Below are positions 42,731-52,452 of a stretch of 64,000 nt of DNA, piece by piece. The notes under the pieces were generated by a model. The model searched no databases. It had not been told where the DNA came from and was given only the letters and a program-made list of their open reading frames with translations. Origin of the DNA: Sarocladium kiliense (lineage: Eukaryota > Ascomycota > Sordariomycetes > Hypocreales > Sarocladiaceae); contig JAUZTG010000029.1 in the NCBI GenBank assembly GCA_030734395.1, positions 2,108,001 to 2,172,000 on the forward strand, read 5' to 3'. The translations under genes and the position numbers were made by a program. Numbering within the stretch: the first letter of the stretch is position 1; the number at the start of each line of letters is the position of its first letter.

Positions 42731-44304
42731 ATGACTCAGAAGAAAGTCCTCGTCCTAGGAAGTGGTATGGTAGCCAAGCCCTGCGTTAACTACCTGCTTC
42801 GCGACCCGAGAAACTCCCTTACCATTGGTATATTCCGTCACCCAAGTCAAAAGCTCATTGACTGTCAATTTCGGGGTTCTAACACGTTCATCAAGCCTGC
42901 CGAGATATAGTTGCCGCAAAGACCTTGGCGGACGGGCGCCCTCGTATTAAGGCAATCAGCTTGGATGTTACGTCTGAAGACCTCGACAAAGAGGTTGGCC
43001 AGCACGATGTTGTCGTATCTCTCGTACCATTCGTCCATCACTTAACGATTATCGAGACCGCTATGAGATACAAAACCGATGTTGTAACCACGAGCTATGT
43101 TTCCCCTGCGATTCGAGCACTCGAAGCCACCGCGCGAGCCGCAGGGGTAGTCCTTGTCAACGAAGTTGGGGTAGATCCTGGCATCGACCATCTATACGCG
43201 GTAAAAACCATTGGAGAAGTACATTCGAAAGGAGGAAAGGTGAGTGTATGACTCTCGGTGCTACTCGGCATATGCTGATCAAATTGTCTTAGGTGAAAGA
43301 ATTCTACTCTTATTGTGGTGGACTTCCCGCTCCTGAAGCATCCAACAACCCTCTGCGCTTCAAGGTACTGAAAATACCAATTTCCTGTTCCATTCGAAGT
43401 TCACTAACACTCGGCTCAGTTCTCGTGGTCCCCGCGCGGTGCGCTCTTATCACAGCAGAATTCTGCTACGTTCTTGCAGAACGGCCAGGAGGTCACCATT
43501 CCTAGTCCAGACTTGATGGCGTCGGCACGCCCATACCACGTCGCGGACGGGTACTCATTCCTTGCATATCCCAACCGCAACTCGGTTCCGTTCAGAGAAT
43601 ACTACCAAATTCCGGAAGCGCAGACTGTCATTCGCGGCTCTCTTCGTTCTAAGGGCAACCCGGAACTGGTGAAGGCTCTCATGAGACTCGGCTGGCTTGA
43701 CACAAGCACCAAAGATTGGCTGGTTCCAGATATGAGTTGGGCGGTGATCCAGAAGAAGACGATTCGAGCGGCAAGCACTTCGGAGTCTGATCTTTTAGCC
43801 AGGGTGGATGAGCTGTGCGACTTCGCCGATGAGGAAGAGCGAGCCGCCGTGCTCGAGGGTCTCCGCTGGATAGGTCTTTTCTCTGATAATCCGGCGCCAG
43901 TCCAGGCTACACTTTTGGATACGCTGTCTACCCAACTCCAGGCTCTCTGCAGTTTTAAGCCGGGAGAGCGAGACTTGGTCATGCTTCAGCATAAGTTCGT
44001 GGTAGAATGGCAAGACGGCAAACAGGTAAGAGAGAAAGCGATCCTCCATGATTTGGTTGGCACTAATCAGCATGTACAGGACACGATCACATCGACCCTC
44101 GAGCTTCTTGGCGAGCCTAATGGTGATTTTGCCATGTCCAAGTCCGTTGGTGTGACGTGCGGTATAGCGACCCAAATGCTTCTGGACCGTCACCCAGCAA
44201 TTGACCACCCTGGTATTGTTGTACCATACACGCAGGAGTTGTGCGATGCAATCAGGTTACGAGTCGAGGCTGAAGGGATCAGATTAGTGGAGAGAGTGCT
44301 GTGA
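42731..44304 (+). CDS. LYS9: saccharopine dehydrogenase (NADP+, L-glutamate-forming), LYS9-type
   Basis: CDS join(42731..42827, 42896..43239, 43293..43364, 43420..44025, 44080..44304), 447 residues, matching the 446 of yeast Lys9. The N-terminal Rossmann motif is LGSGMVAKP (residues 9-17). Family blocks follow: VVTTSYVSPAI, NEVGVDPGIDHLYAVKTI, YCGGLPAPEASNNPLRFKFSW and TSTLELLGEPNGD. The last intron (44026-44079, 54 nt) is in frame without a stop but is needed to match the family (WQDGKQ-DTITSTLEL). Lys9 joins aminoadipate semialdehyde and glutamate to saccharopine in fungal lysine synthesis. The sequence has several departures from the usual core (for example YRH... none of the early HEV/CR region is typical), so it may be a diverged paralogue rather than the housekeeping enzyme. 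Confidence 0.85.
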
Positions 44305-44533
44305 GTTGGGATGCTACTGCTGTAGACCTGGCACAACTACAGCTTCGTGGCCTTCAGCAATGCTAGCTGTTTGGATAACAGAGATGTTGTACTATCCTCT
44401 CGCTATCCTTTCTGGCAATCTCCCCAACACTCCTTGTCCGTTCCCGTGTCGAGGGGGGCAACGCCCGAGTCGAGAAGTCCCGTCATTGAACGACAAGAGA
44501 CAAAATAGCGCTGCAATCGACACAGTCAAACAA

Positions 44534-44616
44534 GCGTAATTGGTTTAGTGGTAAAATTCTCCGTTGCCACCCAAGGCAGCGTCGGGGAGCCCAGGGTTCG
44601 ATTCCCTGATTACGCA
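44534..44616 (+). tRNA. tRNA-Gly (anticodon GCC) with a 12-nt intron
   Basis: The acceptor stem is GCGTAAT/ATTACGC with discriminator A44616. The D arm is GTTTAGTGGTAAAAT, the anticodon stem CTCCG/CGGGG, the loop TTGCCA...T with anticodon GCC at 44566-44568, and the T arm CAGGG-TTCGATT-CCCTG. Between positions 37 and 38 a 12-nt insert (44570-44581, CCCAAGGCAGCG) is present whose GGC can pair with the anticodon, as in classic nuclear tRNA introns. Removing it leaves 71 nt, the normal tRNA-Gly size. A T-run terminator follows at 44622. Confidence 0.9.
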
Positions 44617-44621
44617 GACTG

Positions 44622-44626
44622 TTTTT
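44622..44626 (+). terminator. RNA polymerase III terminator of tRNA-Gly
   Basis: Five Ts begin 6 nt after the tRNA, with two more T-runs close behind, as usual for Pol III termination. Confidence 0.75.
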
Positions 44627-45003
44627 CTTTTTGTCTTTTTGGCTGGTATTGCTTTTTTAGAGTGTTTCCATTTCGTCTTTTAGCGGGGTTTGTATTTCCG
44701 TCAGTTGGATTAGAGCAGCTGGCATCAAGGAGTGTTAGAGTCTAACTAACTCGTGATATGATAAAAGACATAATCCATACGCTTTATATAAGTTATATTA
44801 AATAAAAACAAAGTATTCTAATATTGACAATAAGTCCAAATTCAAGGTATGTGCTTATTTGTTTTCAATGACTAACTACACCACTGCTCTATTAGATTTA
44901 CTTCGGTGGTATTAGTTGGTTTCTTGAGACTCAAAACATTTACTTACTATACGCGGATATCCGCGAAGAGACCCATATTATTAAGCATCCTGACAAATAT
45001 AAC

Positions 45004-45033
45004 TAACATCACGTAACATCACGCAACATCACA
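45004..45033. repeat. three tandem decamers TAACATCACG
   Basis: TAACATCACG at 45004-45013 and 45014-45023 is followed by CAACATCACA at 45024-45033. The segment 45011-45023 (ACGTAACATCACG) is the left arm of a perfect 13-bp inverted repeat whose right arm is at 46733-46745. Confidence 0.8.
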
Positions 45034-45167
45034 CCATGTTATCATACTCTGACCTTTTGCGCACTCTACGGTCTCTTCTTTCTTAACGACAGGGCCGCAT
45101 AATTGATAATCGGCTCTAACATTAAATCTGTTCCTCCAATCAGCGCTTCCCAAGTCCTTGCAAGACC

Positions 45168-46465
45168 ATGGAAAGTGCTGAGGCCGAGCTCAAGGTACGC
45201 CACTCACAGTAGTGTCCACACGCGACCCGTCCGCCCTCGATGCTGTGGGCACACCGGGAGTAGTGGAAGGGGAAATCTGAATAGGCGTCGAGAGTACTGA
45301 GGATGATATGCTGACTCTGCAGAAGAGGCGCCGTGAGCGCGGCAGGCTGGCCCAAAGTGCATTTCGGAAACGACAAGCAGAACAAAAACACGGATTCCAA
45401 GCACAAAACGCTGCCCTTAAAGATGCGATTGCTGCCATCGCCGCCGAGGCCACTGCGGATGACCGGCCGGAACTCAAAGCAGCGATTCGACAAGCGGCTC
45501 AATTGGCTGGGTTCCAGGATCGGAAACTATGTTCAAGAACATGCCCGCCCACAGATATTGACCACCGGGGTGCTTCTAGAACGACCGAAGAAGCATTCCA
45601 TGTCGATGAAGCTTCACAGCAATCACGTGGGAGTAGCGGTCGAATCATCTCATCCAATTGGCTAATGAAGAGCCCACGATCAGTTGGTCAGACCGTCGGG
45701 CTTCAATCATGTGACGCATCGATGACTGATACGGGTCCCATTCGATGTAAGGAGTGTGAAGCGATAAATACATCTGTCCTGCAGTTCATCGGCGTCAGTT
45801 CGTTTAATTTCGCTAGCATCCTCTTCTGGCACATCTTTCTCAAACACGAAGCGATGCATCATGGCCAGGAGACCCTTCTTGAGTGGCAACATCGAAAACT
45901 ACGTCTACTGAAGGCCGCTGGTGTGACGGTAGATTCGGAGGGAGATGTGAAAGTACCTCTGTACCCCAACTTGGTGTTGCAAGCGGCGTCACTACAGGAT
46001 TCAGAACCCGAAGCCTGGCTGAGTAAAGTCGAGAGTCGCCTGGACTACTGCAAGCGTCAGAGTATCCGCTACTATTTGTCGGCTCAAAACGGCCAACATG
46101 GCGATATGGCGCAGCCGCATCCATATCAATGGGTCGAGCCGACGGCATCAAGTGAAAATACGCATAAATGGTTAAGTCCAACATGTGCCGAGCGCAGGAT
46201 TCGGTTCATTGTTGGAGAAGAGGTCTTCGCTGCTATGGCCGGCCCGATGATAGAACGGTGGGAGCAAAGCAAGGATATACGGATGCCGAAAGGGTCTACT
46301 GAGATGATTGACCGGCTATTAGATAGTCTTTCAGACACACTGGCCTGTAGTGGAGATGGCCCTCAATGGGATACCGAAGTGTTTGACGCTACGGTCATGG
46401 AGTGGTGTCTGGCAGTGACGAGGAGTCAAACAGATGCAAGGAATGCTGCTACTGGCTTTCTGTAA
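45168..46465 (+). CDS. bZIP transcription factor
   Basis: CDS join(45168..45194, 45323..46465), 389 residues. Exon 1 codes only MESAEAELK; a 128-nt intron follows, and exon 2 opens with the basic region KRRRERGRLAQSAFRKRQAE (N-x7-R replaced by A-QSAFRKR as in fungal DUF3425-type bZIPs). The leucine zipper is weak, with Ala-rich heptads (AIAAIAAEATADD). The C-terminal half has CKECEAINTSVLQF, ILFWHIFLKHEAM and a helical region LLDSLSDTLACSGDG. The start exon is uncertain because it is short: an alternative is initiation at 45308. The gene lies between two AT-rich tracts and inside a 13-bp inverted repeat, so it may have come in with, or been flanked by, mobile DNA. Confidence 0.75.
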
Positions 46466-46931
46466 GATCTCTTCGGTACCTAAGGGCTGTTTTGTATAAG
46501 GCTACAGAGTGAAGCGTATAGAGGTATTGAGAGAATACTTAGAGGACTTCCCTTCAATAGAAATCAACCCCATATAAGGCTTATAAGGCTTTTTGAACCT
46601 ATGTATTAAAATAAAGAACTATATAAATATATACTTAAAATATTAGATATAAGGATATTATTATTTAAATGAATATTATAAATATTATATACTTCTAGTT
46701 AGCTGTATAATCGATAGCTTTATATTATATTACGTGATGTTACGTATTAGGCTTGTAATCCAACCAAGACAAAGAAACCCAGTGATAGAAAAGCAAAGAA
46801 ACACCCACCTAGCAGACTCCGTGCAAAAATCAATCTTCAACTTCCCATGAACCGCCCAATTGGAGAGCCTCAAGGATATTTCGAGGGCAACTGCTGCTAG
46901 AAACGTATTGCAACTATCACCATAGGACATC
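46466..46931. other. AT-rich intergenic DNA after the bZIP gene
   Basis: From about 46560 to 46735 the DNA is mostly A and T (ATATAAATATATACTTAAAAT and similar), mirroring the AT-rich stretch on the other side of the bZIP gene. The right arm of the inverted repeat follows. The remaining part is the promoter of the NmrA-like gene. Confidence 0.55.
46733..46745. repeat. right arm of the 13-bp inverted repeat
   Basis: CGTGATGTTACGT is the exact reverse complement of 45011-45023. The two arms are 1.71 kb apart and enclose the bZIP gene plus part of its AT-rich flanks. Confidence 0.75.
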
Positions 46932-48138
46932 ATGGTCAAGGTTGCTGTTGCAGGTGCCAACTCCGGTAAGTTGCATCTTCTTCATAGTGGACATAAAGTA
47001 ACCCGGTTAGGCTTGGCATTGGAAGTTATCGATAAGCTTGTTGAAGGCCAGCAACACGAGGTGGTAGCTCTGGCACGAAGGGTAAGGATTTCTCTACGCT
47101 GGCCAGCTGCCTCATGTCCGACTCTAATTGTATGATCTGCAACTAGGATCCCTCCCGATTCCCACAACAGCCAGGCGTCAAATGGGTGCAAGTCACCTTC
47201 GACAGCAAGGCTGAGCTAGTGAGCCAGTTGCGCGGGGTGGAAGTCGTCCTCAACTTCATTGTGGTCAACAATGACCCAAATAATACAGTGGGAAAGCTAC
47301 TCATCGACGCCTCCGTCGAGGCGGGGGTTAAACGGTTTGCGCCGAGCGAATGGGCAATGTAGGTACCCAACACGAATCGAGATGTGCAAAGCGATGCTAA
47401 TTCACGCTCATTCGGGTAGGAGCCAGAAGCTTCACGAGGTCATTGATGCTGTTCCATGGTATCATAGCAAACTTGCTATACAGGCCTATCTCCGCGAATT
47501 GAACAGAGAAAAGCAGGTCATCGAGTACACTTTCTTCCAACCGGGCATCTTCCTCGAATATCTGGTCGCTCCGCATCAGTTTTCCAAGCATGTCGTACCT
47601 GTAGCGTCTATGTATCAACTGAGCGCGCTACGGATCGCATCGGTCAGAGGACACGAAGACGATCCTGTTGTCTTTACATCGGCGACTGATATTGCCCGCG
47701 TGGTCCGTCACGCAATTGAGTACGATGGAAAGTGGCCTGAGATCGGCGGCATCACGGGCGACCGGCTCAGCGCCAGAGACATGCAACAGATGCTCGAGAG
47801 AGTTACAGGTGCTTTCCCCCATCCATCTTTACGACCCCAGACCTCAACTAGGGCGCTAACTAAAGAAATGCAACAACACAGGCAAACAGGTCGAGCTTGT
47901 ATTGGCCGAAGAGGCTGATCTCGAGGCAGGATTGTTGAAGATAGACATGCCAGCTGTCACGCACCCTTCCATACCCGAGGACCAAAGAGATGCGATACAC
48001 AAGCCCCTTTGGATCGGTCTGTTGACTGCAACGGCCAAGGGCGCGAACGACGTGACGGACGAGTGGAATAAGCTGCTGCCAGATCTCCAGTTCGCCACAG
48101 TCGAGGACTTTGCGAGGAGGCTGTGGGAGAAGAATTAG
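46932..48138 (+). CDS. NmrA-like / isoflavone-reductase-like NAD(P)-binding protein
   Basis: CDS join(46932..46965, 47011..47081, 47147..47358, 47420..47808, 47882..48138), 320 residues, five exons. It opens MVKVAVAGANSGLALEVIDKL with a Rossmann-like first strand; the glycine motif (AGANSG-LA) is shorter than the usual GxTGxxG. GVKRFAPSEWAM and PWYHSKLAIQAYLRELN follow, then EYTFFQPGIFLEYL, all typical of fungal NmrA-like proteins. The chosen splice 47358/47420 (EWAM-SQKLHE) is the only one that keeps both frame and homology. Such proteins act as redox sensors or as small-molecule reductases; this one's substrate is unknown. Confidence 0.85.
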
Positions 48139-48541
48139 AATAGGCTGAAGATCCGAGACTGGGCTCAACGGACAGTACATCAGCTCCATCAGGGGGTTGG
48201 ACAAGCCTAAGTTTCTGTCTTGTTGTTCACAATTAGGAAGCCAAGTAAACAGATTCCACTTCCAAGGTAGTCATCCTTCGCCCAAGCTCATGATCATGTA
48301 AGATGCTAGCGGACACATAGACTGGCTGGGTGTGTATATTACTGGCGGCGGCTTTTTCAAGAGCTTTCTCACCACTGGGTCAATGGCTTATGGTCGTGTC
48401 CGCTTGCTCCGAGAAAGACTTCTAATCGGTATTGTAGACAAGAGGAAGTATTAATGTCTAGTCTAACAGATGTAGCTTGATGTAGGTCTGCCCATCTCAT
48501 TCAGCTGCGAGCCTGTAAGCTGTGACTTTGCCCGTCGATGA
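48139..48541. other. intergenic region between convergent genes
   Basis: Both flanking genes end here. Nothing else is seen. Confidence 0.5.
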
Positions 48542-49289
48542 TCAACTCTCTCGACATTCCTGCAATCTTCTCTTCTGCTTTCCATCATCATCGAAGTTAT
48601 CGTCACTCAACCATTGCTCAAATCCTCTCTTCACAGCCGGCCACTCTTCTTTGATGATGCTAAACCATGCAGTATCCCTTCGCCTCCCCTTCACAATGAT
48701 ATGCTGCCTTCATTGGCGTGTTAGCATTTGACTAGGAAGCAGCACCTTGAGCGCAGTGAACATACCTGAAAATTCCCTCATACGTGAACCCCAATCGCGC
48801 TGCCGCATTCCTACTCGCTTGATTGAGACTGTCGCATTTCCACTCAACCCTCAAATAGCCCAGCTCGTCAAACGCCCTCTTCATCATGCCATAGAATGCC
48901 TCTGTCGCAATTCGAGTTCTCTTCAACTGTCCACCAAGGACAACCCACCCAATTTCCAACCTGCGGTGTTCCGGTACAATGCTGAGATACGCCAACATGC
49001 CCAGAATCTCTTTGTCTCCTTCCGTGCCTCTCGTCACTGCAAAGTGAAGAGGGTCAGAGGACGCGCTCCATTGTGAGAAGTGCTGCTCGAAGGTGGCCAA
49101 ATCGGGAGGGTTGGGAAGGGGTAGGTAGGTCCAAATGTCGGTATTAGTAGGACCTGCGATGTGAGAGAAGAGTGAAGCGGCGTGAGATGGTGAGAGAGGC
49201 TCGAGAGTGCTGTGCTGGCCGATGATGGGAGTTCGTGGTGGAGAGACAGCCGTGCCCGGAGGGCTGTCAGGTCCTATAGGAAGTGACAT
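48542..49289 (-). CDS. GNAT-family N-acetyltransferase (RimJ/RimL type)
   Basis: CDS complement(48542..48707, 48766..49289), 229 residues, one 58-nt intron with TGCTAAC. The domain shows LEPLSPSHAASLFSHI at the start, FAVTRGTEGDKEILGMLAYLSIVPEHRRLEIGWV-type strands, and QLKRTRIATEAFYGMMKRAFDELGYLRVEWKCDS, the acetyl-CoA-binding motif A region. NQASRNAAARLGFTYEGIFRQHIIVKGRRRDTAWFSI closes the fold; FRQH spans the splice. Related proteins acetylate protein N-termini, amines or small molecules; no substrate can be proposed. The 54-residue second exon ends in an acidic and basic tail. Confidence 0.87.
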
Positions 49290-49606
49290 TGCCAAAGTTG
49301 AATTGGGTCAATATTTAAAAAGCAGGAATTGAGCCAAAGAGGCCTTTAAGAACGTTGCGCTTTAGGTGACTCCGCTTACTTGGGTTGGTCCAGTCACGCC
49401 AGTGAGCAATCCAGCCGACATCGCGCGTGCGGCCGACGTCGGTCCCCACCGAAAGTGGTCACCCCAGGACGAAGACTTTATCTCCTAATAAGCACATACA
49501 GGGTCGATCAGATTAATGACACAGTCGTTATATCTAGTTTCATGTACCTAAGCATGGAGCAAAAATGGCATTTCCACAAAGTACTCAACCGCGATCGTTG
49601 TGTTAT
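49290..49606. other. 317-bp region between the acetyltransferase start and the hydrolase end
   Basis: Promoter of the acetyltransferase and 3' flank of the hydrolase, both minus-strand genes. No motif stands out. Confidence 0.5.
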
Positions 49607-50723
49607 TCACTCCAGCATCCACCGCATACCGTCCATCAGTCGTGCCAACCAGTCCTTTGACACGGGCAAATCAGGGCATGTAGTCCAGAACCCATGTGGC
49701 AGTCCTTTATACACATCGAGCTTCGTATCGAGTCCGGCTTCACCCAGCAGCTTTTCCAGCAAGAGCGCTTCATCGCGTCGGGGATCCCACCCACAAACGG
49801 CGAAATACGCCTTCTTAGCGATGTCGACATGGGAATCGAAGAGCAGCGGCGAGAGACGCTTATCCTCGGGAGGAGCTCCGTATTTCTCTTTTGCAAATTT
49901 GCTTCAGTAATTATGGTTTAGTTGATGATTTTATTGAGCTCACCTGAAAAGTAGTCGATTGACTTTCGAGTTAGTCCGGGAGCATCGTTAATCTCGTCGA
50001 CACTGAGAATACGGTTCAGGAACTCCTTCGGTCGCGCGTTGGGATGACAGAAGCTGCCGGCTAGAAAAACGACGCCAGTTATTGGTGGTGATAGCTTCTC
50101 TCTTACTGCAAGATGCGATATTCCGGCCGTGAAGTTCGCTCCCGCCGATGTGCCCCCGAGGATGAATCCTTTGATTAGATCGGTCTGGAGCTGTTCCTGA
50201 CCTTCTGGTGATGCCACCTACCCAGTGTTAGCCAATGACCTTCCCGGTAGTTAGAAAAGATCATACCCATCGCACAAGGTCGTGACAGTCCTCAAACCCT
50301 ACTGGGAACTTGTTTTCTGGAGCCAGTCGGTATTCGATGTTCAACACCAGCAGATCAAGTTCCTCGGCCAATGCTCTGCAGGTCTCGTCATCGGTTTCAA
50401 GACCCCCGTAGACGTAGCCGCCACCGTGCATGTAGAAGAGAAGTGGGGGGAGGGTATCCTTCTTGCTCGACTGACGATATGACCGTAGCGTAATCGACGT
50501 GCCATCTCGAACCTTGACTTCAAATTCCTCGATGTCAAGGCCCGGCTGCGGCAGGATCGGGGCTCGCTCACGGGGCATTCCCTTAGATCGGCGAGTGTCC
50601 TCGGGAAGTCGATTCGGGAACTGTGTCGCATCAGTTATTGTGGCACACAATCGCCAGCCACTACGCAAAACTTACATCTACCCATTCTGGGTGAGGCTCA
50701 GCAAGGTGTCGATATTCTGCCAT
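49607..50723 (-). CDS. alpha/beta hydrolase fold-3 esterase (hormone-sensitive-lipase type)
   Basis: CDS complement(49607..49887, 49944..50217, 50267..50620, 50676..50723), 318 residues. The oxyanion motif HGGG is at residues 81-84, the nucleophile elbow GGTSAG at 155-160 (S158), and the last exon supplies the Asp in GWDPRRDEAL and the His in GLPHGFW, giving a full catalytic triad. The last intron uses acceptor TTGCAAAAG at 49888, not the nearer CTGAAG; only this keeps the Asp/His exon in frame (YFS-EKYGAPPEDKRLSPL). The family hydrolyses short-chain esters or amides, and some members take part in detoxification or secondary metabolism. No signal peptide, so cytosolic. Confidence 0.87.
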
Positions 50724-51033
50724 CGTGAACTACTGGTGCGAGTCCCGGCTGATGTTGACAGCGAGCTCGAGTTGGTGAGGGGTTAAAGCCTCACACACTG
50801 ACGACTAAATTATACGAGCCGGACAGTGCATCCAGAATGATGGACGTTTCGGGTTTCCATACTGGGTTGGTCATTCTCCACATGGTGATGATGGAGGGGC
50901 AGGAGAGATTGATAAAAGTTGATCTGATAAAATGCCATGGCGGGTCGAGGTGGATCACAGATCACCACCGGGATAGTTAAGAGACGGACTAGCCCGGGAC
51001 AAGGGCCAGCGAGCCCCTGTTTGCGATTGGCCC
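50724..51033. other. 310-bp region upstream of the hydrolase
   Basis: Promoter of the hydrolase and 3' flank of the arrestin-like gene. No clear TATA box. Confidence 0.5.
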
Positions 51034-52452
51034 CTACTGCTTCAACTTGGCCTTCTCCAACGCGAAACTGTGAGTCTTCGACGAGGACGGCACTGCTTCA
51101 GCATACGTGGGGATGGCCTCATCTTCCAGCGTATCTTGCATTGAGGTGTCTTTGTAAGTAAGCTCTTCAAGTGGCGTATAAGGAGTATACGGTGGCGCAT
51201 CCGATGTCGGAAGCAACGGAAGAAGCGTTAGGTCAACTTCGTCTGTAATCTTGGTTGTTGTGCCTGCCGAGCCAATTTCAACTTTCCACATCAGCTTATG
51301 GCGATGTTGGATATTGTAAGTGGTGAAAGTAGGGAACAGGGAATGCGCAAGTTTCGAGGAAGATTCTGCTCTCAAATCCGGACCCCAGTTTGCCAAGGTC
51401 AAATTGAGAGCTTTGCCAATATCTAGCGGCTCAGCTTTGGCGGATGATGGGACAACGATTGGTGATTTGCGCTCTGTGATCGGTGTATCATCAACCAATC
51501 GAGTCTTGCGATTTCCTTTAACACTGTGAGAGGTTATGGTTCCTCGACACAGGATCTCCGTCGTTGATCGGACCTCTAACTGAATTGAAGCAAGGTTCAA
51601 TTCCAGATCGTGGTCCTGCAGCACATCCGTCGTATGGGAAGGCTCCCGTATTGCCAGGAGTTTGAATGGGATAGGGGTTGAGTTGCCAATCTGCAGCATC
51701 CTTGGACAATCGACCTGCAGTGTGAAGGAGTACTGAGGTACCTTAGACGATCTGAACAAATGTTGTGTACGCTGTTGTAGACTAAGGGACGAGTTCTCGG
51801 CTCCGGGGACAAGACGGTGGCTGCTAAGATGGCACAGTGGTGCAAATCTCTGAGAATGGAATTCTGCAATCGGACCGGGTGTCGAGCCAGCGAGCACGTT
51901 GATAGGAAGTGTTGCAATCTCCGTTTTGACTGAGCCACCAGACTGGGTGGTCAGTTCCGCTAGCAGGAAGTACTCGTTGTAAGCTTCGTAAGTAATGTTG
52001 AACCACAGCCCTTTAGTAAAGAAAGATGGCGGCATGGCTTGCGCCGAAATCTCGCTCGATCCCAATGGGAGATAGCTGAACTTCTGTTGACTTTTGTTGG
52101 CCACGGTCGCTGGGTCAAGCTGGCTGGGAACCTTGACTGAGAAGGGCCATGAGTGCATATCGCCTGTCTCCGGGATGTGAATCGGGCCACTGAGGAGTTG
52201 AGTCTTGGTTTCCTCGGGAGGGAAGAAGTTGAAGCGGCCGCGGTAAATGGATGTGCCAGCTTGGCCGCGGCTCACGGTCATTTTGGATTTGGCACGACCA
52301 ACGAGCGTAACGTTGATTGTAGCTTGGTGCGATACGACGGGTGCACATCGAGAGACGCGGCCCGTGATAACATCGCCGCCGGTCCAAGCGGGGCGACTGT
52401 CTTCCAATTGAATCTCAAGCTCCGGAGAGGCTTGTACTGTGCTTCGCGGCAT
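51034..52452 (-). CDS. arrestin-like protein
   Basis: Single exon, 472 residues from ATG 52452 (MPRSTVQASPELEIQLEDS). The N-terminal arrestin fold is clear: GGDVITGRVSRCAPVVSHQATINVTLVGRAKSKM-type strands, IPETGDMHSWPFSVKVPSQ and GLWFNITYEAYNEYFLLAEL. The C-terminal half has YSFTLQVDCPRMLQIGNSTPIPFKLLAI and an acidic tail. Alpha-arrestins bring Rsp5-type ubiquitin ligases to membrane transporters through PPxY motifs; I see PPYTPYTP near the C-terminus but no exact PPxY, so recruitment would have to be atypical or the protein may have a different role. An upstream extension of the frame has no ATG. Confidence 0.8.
   Translation of the reverse strand: MPRSTVQASPELEIQLEDSRPAWTGGDVITGRVSRCAPVVSHQATINVTLVGRAKSKMTVSRGQAGTSIYRGRFNFFPPEETKTQLLSGPIHIPETGDMHSWPFSVKVPSQLDPATVANKSQQKFSYLPLGSSEISAQAMPPSFFTKGLWFNITYEAYNEYFLLAELTTQSGGSVKTEIATLPINVLAGSTPGPIAEFHSQRFAPLCHLSSHRLVPGAENSSLSLQQRTQHLFRSSKVPQYSFTLQVDCPRMLQIGNSTPIPFKLLAIREPSHTTDVLQDHDLELNLASIQLEVRSTTEILCRGTITSHSVKGNRKTRLVDDTPITERKSPIVVPSSAKAEPLDIGKALNLTLANWGPDLRAESSSKLAHSLFPTFTTYNIQHRHKLMWKVEIGSAGTTTKITDEVDLTLLPLLPTSDAPPYTPYTPLEELTYKDTSMQDTLEDEAIPTYAEAVPSSSKTHSFALEKAKLKQ

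Larger units (their letters stand above)
44617..45167. other. AT-rich intergenic DNA between tRNA-Gly and bZIP gene
   Basis: From about 44750 to 45000 the sequence is rich in A and T (TATATAAGTTATATTAAATAAAAA and similar), unlike the surrounding genes. This has the TpA-rich look of repeat-induced point mutation or a decayed mobile element. No open frame of note. It ends in the tandem decamers at 45004-45033. Confidence 0.55.

Noticed and set aside
45004..45033. Tandem decamers considered as a CRISPR array
   Set aside because: Units are directly adjacent with no spacers and the genome is eukaryotic.
49636..49896. Alternative frame of the last hydrolase exon using acceptor CTGAAG
   Set aside because: It loses the catalytic Asp and His; the acceptor at 49888 restores both.
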